Shown here: piece by piece, positions 1 to 4,545 of the stretch | How the letters are laid out: each line of letters begins with the position of its first letter | Numbering within the stretch: position 1 is the first letter of the stretch | Assembly: GCA_964453155.1 (NCBI GenBank) | Contig: CAYVQU010000234.1 | Location: forward strand, 1 to 7,136 | Direction of reading: 5' to 3' | DNA length: 7,136 bases | DNA from: CAYVQU01 sp964453155 | GTDB taxonomy: Bacteria > Chloroflexota > Anaerolineae > Anaerolineales > UBA11858 | Notes under the pieces: model-generated | The model's database searches: none | What the model saw: the letters and a program-made list of their open reading frames with translations, nothing else | What the model was told of the DNA's origin: nothing | Translations under genes and position numbers: made by a program

Positions 1-18
1 CAAGAGTCTACACCATGA

Positions 19-54
19 CTGATCATTTGCATCCTAGATGTAGGGTAGAGAAAT
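19..54 (+). repeat. Left copy of an imperfect inverted repeat (IS-like end)
   Basis: The core at 30-54 matches the reverse complement of 7085-7109 at 23 of 25 bases. The two mismatches are at core positions 6 and 18. Outside the core, both copies carry CTGAT (here 19-23), separated from the core by 6 bases here and 5 on the right. The repeat runs into the 3' end of the winged-helix gene and encodes its last residues, which do not resemble that family. Length, imperfect match and gene-breaking position fit a terminal inverted repeat of an insertion sequence whose body lies to the left of the window. I cannot name the IS family. Confidence 0.7.
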
Positions 55-337
55 TTCGGATATAACGCGGGTTGGCTGGATCGGGTTCGAGTTTGCGGCG
101 TAACCGCATAATATTCACCCGCAGTAACTCCCTATCGCCCTCTCCTGGTCCCCAAACCGCGTCTAAAATTTCTTCATGGGAGATGGGTTGATTAGGTTGC
201 TGAGTTAATGTCAATAACACACAATATTCAGTGGCAGATAGCTTGATTGTTCGCGTGCCAATTGTTACGACTGGATATTGCAAATCAATTCTAAAATTGA
301 TGGACTTGAATTCCAGAGATGTTTTATTTTTGCTCAT
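23..337 (-). CDS. Receiver-less OmpR/KdpE-type winged-helix DNA-binding protein, 3'-truncated
   Basis: This 104-residue protein is a single OmpR/PhoB-type winged-helix domain with no receiver in front. Visible parts are the N-terminal strands (residues ~9-33), the helix start LSATEYCVLLTL (33-44), ISHEEILDAVWGP (52-64), and the recognition-helix region LLRVNIMRLRRKLEPDPANP (71-90), most like KdpE-type regulators. In the family, PRYIR is followed by a hairpin such as TVRGVGYRL or TEPGVGYRL that forms the wing and touches the minor groove. Here it is replaced by NFSTLHLGCK, encoded by the inverted repeat at 30-54, so the wing is lost and binding is probably impaired. The start at 337 is supported by AAGG at 348-345, seven bases upstream. 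It is the last gene of the left unit, 41 bp after the HPt gene. Without a receiver it cannot be controlled by its own phosphorylation. Whether it is a remnant or an active domain protein is unclear. Confidence 0.8.
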   Translation of the reverse strand: MSKNKTSLEFKSINFRIDLQYPVVTIGTRTIKLSATEYCVLLTLTQQPNQPISHEEILDAVWGPGEGDRELLRVNIMRLRRKLEPDPANPRYIRNFSTLHLGCK

Positions 338-344
338 CGCGTAA

Positions 345-348
345 CCTT
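345..348 (-). promoter_or_regulatory. Ribosome binding site of the winged-helix gene
   Basis: AAGG on the minus strand lies 7 bases before the ATG at 337. It supports that ATG as the start and hence the absence of an N-terminal receiver domain. Confidence 0.5.
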
Positions 349-378
349 TTTATTTTGGTTTTTCATCAAGTTGGGTTT

Positions 379-735
379 TCATAAATGAGTTTTTTGCTGT
401 TCCAATTCAGTTTTCAATTTCTGATACTCCAGTTTGCTTTGCTCTAATAAACCGCCGATTGTGGTCAAATCATTGGTGGCCCCAGCTTGTTCGAGAACCA
501 GGAATTGGTTAGAAAATTCGACCGCACCAACGGTGGCACATCCGGTTTTTAGGGTATGAGCCGCTCGCCGAAAAGTGGGATAATCGGCAATCGCTATGCT
601 GGTATCCAGCAGTTGAAAATTATTGGGGGCATCTGCCAAAAATGTGTCGATAATTTCAACAATAAATTCAGTACCTTCATCCCCCAGAAATTCCAGGTAT
701 TGACTCAAAGCATGGGGGTTATCAATCATACTCAT
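379..735 (-). CDS. HPt-domain phosphotransfer protein
   Basis: This stand-alone histidine phosphotransfer protein has 118 residues, the usual size for a four-helix HPt bundle. The active-site helix reads FRRAAHTLKTGCATVGA (residues 55-71), matching the family pattern AHxLKxxxxxxGA, with His60 as the expected phospho-acceptor and Lys63 and the Gly/Ala pair following. The N-terminal helices include YLEFLGDEGTEFIVEIIDTF (13-32). The C-terminus (roughly 90-118) is charged and helical. It has no kinase activity itself and relays phosphate between receivers in the cytoplasm. Candidate partners are the three receivers in the same unit (1913-2869, 2872-3255, 782-1861). The start at 735 is backed by a strong AGGAG six bases upstream; the alternative Met3 would be too far from it. 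It lies 46 bp after the REC-HD-GYP gene and 41 bp before the winged-helix gene, so it is very likely in the same operon. Confidence 0.92.
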   Translation of the reverse strand: MSMIDNPHALSQYLEFLGDEGTEFIVEIIDTFLADAPNNFQLLDTSIAIADYPTFRRAAHTLKTGCATVGAVEFSNQFLVLEQAGATNDLTTIGGLLEQSKLEYQKLKTELEQQKTHL

Positions 736-741
736 TTGAAG

Positions 742-746
742 CTCCT
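742..746 (-). promoter_or_regulatory. Strong ribosome binding site of the HPt gene
   Basis: AGGAG on the minus strand sits six bases before the ATG at 735. It selects this ATG over the in-frame ATG two codons later, and is one of the clearest Shine-Dalgarno matches in the left unit. Confidence 0.65.
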
Positions 747-781
747 ATCTGACTGGTAACTTTCATTCCGAAAATAAATTA

Positions 782-1861
782 TTACTGATCCATCAACCTC
801 TTTTGGATGGTGTCGAATTCCGCCTCAATCTCCATAAAGACGGGGATGATATCGGGATCGAATTGGGTACCGCTGTTTTCATTTAGAATTCGAATACTTT
901 TCGCATGAGAAAAGGCAGGCTTATACGGACGTTCGGTTCGTAAGGCATCGTAAACATCGGCTACAGCCATGATGCGAGCGGAGAGGGGAATATCTTCTCC
1001 CCTGAGTTGCTCGGGATAACCAGTTCCATCCCACCGCTCATGATGTGAGCAGGCGATCGCAATCCCCATATTGATGAAATCGTTATTTGGATATTGGTCA
1101 CGGGCCTGGATTAAGGTCTTAGCACCGAGTATGGTATGAGTTTTGATGATTTCAAACTCAGCCGTTGTTAGAATTCCCGGTTTGAGCAAAATACTGTCAG
1201 GCACGCCAACTTTTCCAATATCATGTAAGGGTGTGGCGTGAAACAGGTTTTCGATAAAGCTAGCGGTGATCGTTGGTTGGTATTTGGGATGCTTTTGCAT
1301 CTGAGTGGCCAGGGTCTTACAGTAAACCTGGACGCGTTCCGTGTGCTTTCCGGTATCGTCGTCGCGCGATTCGGCCAGTTTAGCGAGTGCAAAAATCGTT
1401 GACATTTGGGAGGCGTAAATCTCTTGCGGTTTTTCAGCCACAATTTGTTCTAGGTTGACCTGTAACTGTCGTAATTTTAGGTGTGTTTTTACTCGAGCAT
1501 GAACCTCATCAAATTGGAAAGGTTTGGTGATGTAATCGACCCCGCCAACGGCAAAGGCTTTGACTTTATCCAGGGTATCTTCCAGGGCGCTGATAAAAAT
1601 TACGGGGATATCTCTCAGGCGATCATCATCTTTTAGTTGTTGACAAACTTCATAGCCATTCAACCCAGGCATATTGATATCCAGTAAGACGAGATCGGGG
1701 TGATCGTGTTGGGCGGCTTGCAGGGCTAACTTGCCACTGGGGACTGGCCTGACTTGATAACCCTGGTTTTGTAGTAAATCACTGAGCAATCTCAAATTGG
1801 CCCAGGTGTCATCGACGACCAAAATACTTGCTGGTTTATTATCGAAATTCCGTGGGTTCAT
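782..1861 (-). CDS. Response regulator with REC and HD-GYP domains (probable c-di-GMP phosphodiesterase)
   Basis: This cytoplasmic response regulator has 359 residues. The receiver (about 12-130) shows the acidic pair Asp17/Asp18, phospho-acceptor Asp61 in LLDINMPG, Ser91 and Lys113 in ITKP. A linker with likely coiled coil (about 125-160) leads to an HD-GYP domain (about 152-345) with His173 in GKHTERV, the His213-Asp214 pair in HDIGKVGVP, His242, the His273-His274 pair, Asp278 and GYP at 281-283. All expected metal-binding positions are present, so c-di-GMP (or pGpG) hydrolysis is likely. GYPEQL departs slightly from the usual GYPxGL. The domain order is the same as in the gene at 3514-4545, so the locus carries two paralogous effectors. 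The gene follows the HATPase-REC gene by 51 bp and precedes the HPt gene by 46 bp, so phosphate may reach Asp61 through HPt. No strong Shine-Dalgarno is seen at its start. Confidence 0.93.
   Translation of the reverse strand: MNPRNFDNKPASILVVDDTWANLRLLSDLLQNQGYQVRPVPSGKLALQAAQHDHPDLVLLDINMPGLNGYEVCQQLKDDDRLRDIPVIFISALEDTLDKVKAFAVGGVDYITKPFQFDEVHARVKTHLKLRQLQVNLEQIVAEKPQEIYASQMSTIFALAKLAESRDDDTGKHTERVQVYCKTLATQMQKHPKYQPTITASFIENLFHATPLHDIGKVGVPDSILLKPGILTTAEFEIIKTHTILGAKTLIQARDQYPNNDFINMGIAIACSHHERWDGTGYPEQLRGEDIPLSARIMAVADVYDALRTERPYKPAFSHAKSIRILNENSGTQFDPDIIPVFMEIEAEFDTIQKRLMDQ
1053..1060. repeat. HIP1 octamer GCGATCGC
   Basis: A perfect copy of the highly iterated palindrome typical of many cyanobacterial genomes, inside the REC-HD-GYP coding region. 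With the copy at 6011 this makes two in 7.1 kb, well above chance (about 0.1 expected for a random 8-mer), which modestly supports a cyanobacterial source. Confidence 0.6.
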
Positions 1862-1912
1862 TTTTCAGTCATTATTGGTTTAAAATTTGACCTTTTTGAT
1901 CGGCGTGTTCCG

Positions 1913-2869
1913 TCAGCTCACCGCATTCAAACGATAAATATCCTGGTAGATGAATTCAATGCCCAAATGTAAAGTTAAGGCCTCGTAAATTGCTTGGGGA
2001 GCGATTGGTTTCCGAATAAAATCATTACAGCCAAATGCCATCAGGTACTGATTCGTACGGTCCAATGTGCTCGCGGTTACTCCCAAAATTATCACTTTTT
2101 GTCCTTCTGGTCCTAGTGAACGGATCAGGCGGGTGGTTTCACAACCATCCATTTTTGGCATTCGCAAATCCATCCATATCAAATCGGGTTGCCAGGATTT
2201 AAATAAATCTATTGCTTGGGGGCCATTATCTACTTCTCTGAGTTGGAATCCTAGCGGCTTGAGATTGTTCATCAACCTTGCGCGTTTATCGGCTTTGTCA
2301 TCCACAATTAACAATCGATATTTTTGGGGGTTGGTAGTCAACCCGATAACTCGTTTATAGGTATTATGGGTCTTCTTCGGTTCAAATTCTTCAAGCGACA
2401 AAGGGATATGAAAACGAAATGTAGAACCCCAACCCCAATGGCTAAATACTGAAATCTCGCCCCCTAGTTTATGGACCAAATGTTTACATATCGCCAAACC
2501 CAGCCCATTCCCCTCGCCTAGCTGCGGGCCGCTTTCTGACTGTATGAATGGCTTGAAAATTCGATCGGTATCTTCGGGAATAATTCCTATTCCGGTGTCT
2601 TCGACATCAAATTGCAACAGCTCACCATCCTGGATTGATAGGCGTAATGCAATCTCACCAATTTTCGTGAATTGAACGGCATTATCTAATAAATTCGATA
2701 ACACCTGTTGCAACTTTTCTTGATCCGTATGAATAATAGGGGGGACATCCTGAGCGCAGTGCAGTTGTAAGGATAGGCCTTTAGCACTCGCACGTGATTG
2801 ATATTTAGAAGTGATCTCATCAAGAAAAGCAATTAGGTCAAATCGGGAGGGAATCAAATCGGTACACAT
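1913..2869 (-). CDS. HATPase-REC protein: hybrid histidine kinase lacking sensor and DHp domains
   Basis: This 318-residue protein is the back half of a hybrid kinase. It opens just after where a DHp domain would end (SRFDLIAFLDEI, 8-19). The ATP-binding domain (about 8-157) has N-box Asn63 in LSNLLDNAVQF, G1 DTGIGI (91-96), F-box IFKPF (104-108) and G2 GEGNGLGLAI (118-127), so ATP binding looks intact. A receiver follows (about 184-303) with Asp190/Asp191, phospho-acceptor Asp234 in WMDLRMP, Thr265 and Lys287 in RKP. There is no H-box, so it cannot autophosphorylate in the usual way. The phrasing is strongly cyanobacterial. The ATG lies two bases after the stop of the receiver gene at 2872-3255, suggesting coupled translation. 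In the same frame upstream, the DNA still reads like the end of a DHp helix, so this is probably a deletion product. It may be a degenerate gene, a phosphate sink through its receiver, or a split ATPase acting on another protein. Confidence 0.85.
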   Translation of the reverse strand: MCTDLIPSRFDLIAFLDEITSKYQSRASAKGLSLQLHCAQDVPPIIHTDQEKLQQVLSNLLDNAVQFTKIGEIALRLSIQDGELLQFDVEDTGIGIIPEDTDRIFKPFIQSESGPQLGEGNGLGLAICKHLVHKLGGEISVFSHWGWGSTFRFHIPLSLEEFEPKKTHNTYKRVIGLTTNPQKYRLLIVDDKADKRARLMNNLKPLGFQLREVDNGPQAIDLFKSWQPDLIWMDLRMPKMDGCETTRLIRSLGPEGQKVIILGVTASTLDRTNQYLMAFGCNDFIRKPIAPQAIYEALTLHLGIEFIYQDIYRLNAVS

Positions 2870-2871
2870 GA

Positions 2872-3255
2872 CTAAATTACCTGCGATGATTTTTCTAGCG
2901 TTGAGAGTTGGACGATGATCTCCACCATTTCTGGGGTGTCATTAGCCTTGTCAAAAAAATAGGTTGCCCCCGCCCCTAGATAGGCTTTGCGGAACTGGGG
3001 ATAAGGATATGAAGTATAGATTATTGAAATGGGTATATTTTCTCTGGAGATGAGCTCATTTAATATGGTCATCCCATTACCATCGGGCATTCGAATATCC
3101 AAGATAACAACATCTGGTTCTAAGTTTTCTAACAAGCTCAAAGCCTCTTGGACATTGCTAGCACAACCGATCAGGTTGACATTATCTAAGTCGGTGATAA
3201 TTTCTCCGATTCGGGTGCGAATGATTTCGGAATCATCGGCAATAAATACATTCAT
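2872..3255 (-). CDS. Stand-alone receiver-domain response regulator
   Basis: This 127-residue protein is one receiver domain with no output domain. The acidic pocket is Asp7/Asp8 in FIADDSE, the phospho-acceptor is Asp53 in VVILDIRMPDGNG, the switch region is YTSYPYPQFRKAYLGAGA with Thr81 or Ser82, and the conserved lysine is Lys103 in FFDKA. The FFDK-type ending and YPYPQFRK segment fit a family of single-domain regulators of about 125-130 residues, so it is probably complete and has not lost a DNA-binding domain. It would act by protein contact or as a phosphate shuttle or sink with the HPt protein (379-735). It is the first gene of the left unit, preceded by a 258-bp regulatory region and followed after two bases by the HATPase-REC gene. 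The ribosome site is weak (GAAGAG about ten bases upstream). Confidence 0.9.
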   Translation of the reverse strand: MNVFIADDSEIIRTRIGEIITDLDNVNLIGCASNVQEALSLLENLEPDVVILDIRMPDGNGMTILNELISRENIPISIIYTSYPYPQFRKAYLGAGATYFFDKANDTPEMVEIIVQLSTLEKSSQVI

Positions 3256-3386
3256 AAACTAGGTCTCTTCGATAGAAATTGATTGGGGCTAAAGAAATAT
3301 GAATTTACACTTATAGTTTACAGATTCCCCCCTTATTTCACTATCGGAAAATGACTACATCACCTTGTCAGTGAATGCCTACTTTG

Positions 3387-3408
3387 TTTGTAGGAATTTT
3401 CCTACAAA
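3387..3408. promoter_or_regulatory. Perfect 22-bp palindrome, candidate operator
   Basis: TTTGTAGGAA and TTCCTACAAA form perfect 10-base arms around two bases. It lies about 130 bases upstream of the start codon of the receiver gene. The TAGGAATTTTCCTA core resembles dyad sites bound by NarL/LuxR-type response regulators or other dimeric helix-turn-helix proteins. No such regulator is encoded in the window, so the binding protein would come from elsewhere. In RNA it could also form a 9-bp hairpin with a 4-base loop, but no U-run follows on the minus strand, so an intrinsic terminator is less likely. Confidence 0.5.
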
Positions 3409-3429
3409 TGTTGTCCCCCATTAAGCGCC

Positions 3430-3441
3430 TAAATATATTTA
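3430..3441. repeat. AT-rich 12-bp palindrome
   Basis: TAAATATATTTA is a perfect palindrome in the intergenic region, 21 bases from the larger one. It may be part of a regulatory site or a bendable or melting AT segment. It could also be chance in AT-rich DNA. Confidence 0.3.
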
Positions 3442-3499
3442 AGCAAAGTTTTGGTTTTTGCGAGGTGGCACTTAAGTTTCAAGCGGACAGATTTTTTCA

Positions 3500-3524
3500 C
3501 TGAGAGACACGGATCATCCCTCAG
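3500..3524 (-). other. Stem-loop over the stop codon of the right-hand REC-HD-GYP gene
   Basis: On the minus strand CTGAGGGA pairs with TCTCTCAG (8 pairs, one G-T) around a 9-base loop that contains the TGA stop. It is followed by a run of A rather than T, so it is not a standard intrinsic terminator. It might protect the 3' end of the transcript or weaken read-through to the left unit. Confidence 0.35.
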
Positions 3525-4545
3525 CATACTTTTCTTTTATTTCCAGGATATCTGGCAATACCCCACAGAAATTATCTACCAGTTGCGGATCAAAATGCTG
3601 GCCGCGTTCGCTTCCGATCAAATCGCAGGCTTTCTCCACCGTCCAGGCCTTTTTGTACGGACGTTCGCTGGTCAGAGCATCGAAAACATCCGCGATGGCA
3701 ACGATGCGGCCTTCAATGGGGATGTCCGCCCCGCTCAATCCGTTGGGGTAGCCCGTTCCATTCCATTTCTCATGGTGAGTCAGGCAAATTTTGGCCGCCA
3801 ACTGCAATAATTCAGAATCATGATCACCGATGATTTGAGCACCAATCGCCGCGTGGGTCATCATAATTTCCCATTCATCGGAGTCCAATTTTCCAGGTTT
3901 GAGGAGAATATGATCGGGAATCCCAATCTTGCCGATGTCATGCATGGGGGCAGCATTATAGAGAATATCGACATGCGGCTCACTTAAACCTGCGGCTTCG
4001 GCAATCAGACGAACATAATGACTCATCCGAATGATGTGCAAGCCGGTTTCATTATCCTTATATTCGGCGGCGCGACCCAAACGCCGGATAATCTCTAAAC
4101 GGGTCTCATGAAGCTCGGATGTTCGGAGTTGCACCTGATGCTCTAACTCGCGATTCTGGTCATAAAGCGCCAAATGGGTACGGACCCGCGCTTTGACAAC
4201 TGGCGGACTAACCGGCTTGGTAATATAGTCTACGGCACCTACTTTTAAACCTTTGGTTTCATCTTCAACTTCACCTTTGGCCGTCACGAAAATTACAGGG
4301 ATATTGCGGGTGGCATAATCAGCCTTGAGTTGACGACAGACTTCGTAACCATCCATCCCAGGCATCATGATATCGAGCAAGATGATATCCGGGGGTGAAT
4401 CACCCCTCACGATTTTTAAGGCGCGCTCACCATTGAGCGCGACCTTGACTTGATATTGATCCTTAAGAATACTGTTCAGGACATCAATGTTTTCTGGCAG
4501 ATCATCAACGATTAAAATGGTTTGTTTAGTGTGAGTCTTATTCAT
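3514..4545 (-). CDS. Response regulator with REC and HD-GYP domains (probable c-di-GMP phosphodiesterase), partner of the adjacent kinase
   Basis: This is a 343-residue protein counted from the ATG at 4545. The receiver (about 8-125) has Asp14/Asp15, phospho-acceptor Asp58 in LLDIMMPGMDG, Thr88 and Lys110 in ITKP. A helical linker (about 125-155) precedes the HD-GYP domain (about 150-340) with His170 in TGLHIIRM, His202-Asp203 in HDIGKIGIP, His231, His257-His258, Asn262 where Asp is also common, and GYP at 265-267. Catalytic residues look intact, so phosphorylation probably tunes c-di-GMP breakdown. I prefer the ATG at 4545 over an in-frame ATG at 4578. It has GGAG ten bases upstream, overlaps the kinase stop by only 8 bp (ATGAATAA), and puts the receiver at the normal distance from the N-terminus. 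The overlap implies translational coupling and makes the upstream sensor kinase its likely cognate partner. It has the same architecture as the gene at 782-1861. Confidence 0.94.
   Translation of the reverse strand: MNKTHTKQTILIVDDLPENIDVLNSILKDQYQVKVALNGERALKIVRGDSPPDIILLDIMMPGMDGYEVCRQLKADYATRNIPVIFVTAKGEVEDETKGLKVGAVDYITKPVSPPVVKARVRTHLALYDQNRELEHQVQLRTSELHETRLEIIRRLGRAAEYKDNETGLHIIRMSHYVRLIAEAAGLSEPHVDILYNAAPMHDIGKIGIPDHILLKPGKLDSDEWEIMMTHAAIGAQIIGDHDSELLQLAAKICLTHHEKWNGTGYPNGLSGADIPIEGRIVAIADVFDALTSERPYKKAWTVEKACDLIGSERGQHFDPQLVDNFCGVLPDILEIKEKYAEG

Larger units (their letters stand above)
3256..3513. promoter_or_regulatory. Intergenic region between the two signalling units
   Basis: This is the only sizeable non-coding stretch (258 bp), and it must hold the promoter for the left five-gene unit if that unit is transcribed independently. 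It contains a perfect palindrome (3387-3408), an AT-rich palindrome (3430-3441) and a stem-loop at its right edge. It also has a 9-base match to the flanking inverted repeats (ATTTCACTA at 3335-3343). A TATAAG (minus strand, 3315-3310) could be a -10 box, but I find no convincing -35 at the right distance. No T-rich intrinsic terminator is seen. Confidence 0.5.

Noticed and set aside
1168..1443. 91-residue minus-strand frame inside the left REC-HD-GYP gene
   Set aside because: It is an out-of-frame shadow of the HD-GYP coding region, with no independent start signal.
3310..3315. TATAAG on the minus strand as a -10 promoter box
   Set aside because: No acceptable -35 lies 16-18 bases upstream. 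CTGACA farther upstream pairs only with a poor GATAGT at a 20-base spacing. I mention it in the intergenic entry but do not call it as a separate promoter.
3387..3408. Palindrome as a rho-independent terminator
   Set aside because: The stem is AT-rich at its base, the loop is very small and no T-run follows on the minus strand. An operator role fits better.
3451..3810. 119-residue open frame on the plus strand starting in the intergenic region
   Set aside because: Most of it is antisense to the HD-GYP domain, and its sequence resembles no protein family I recognise.
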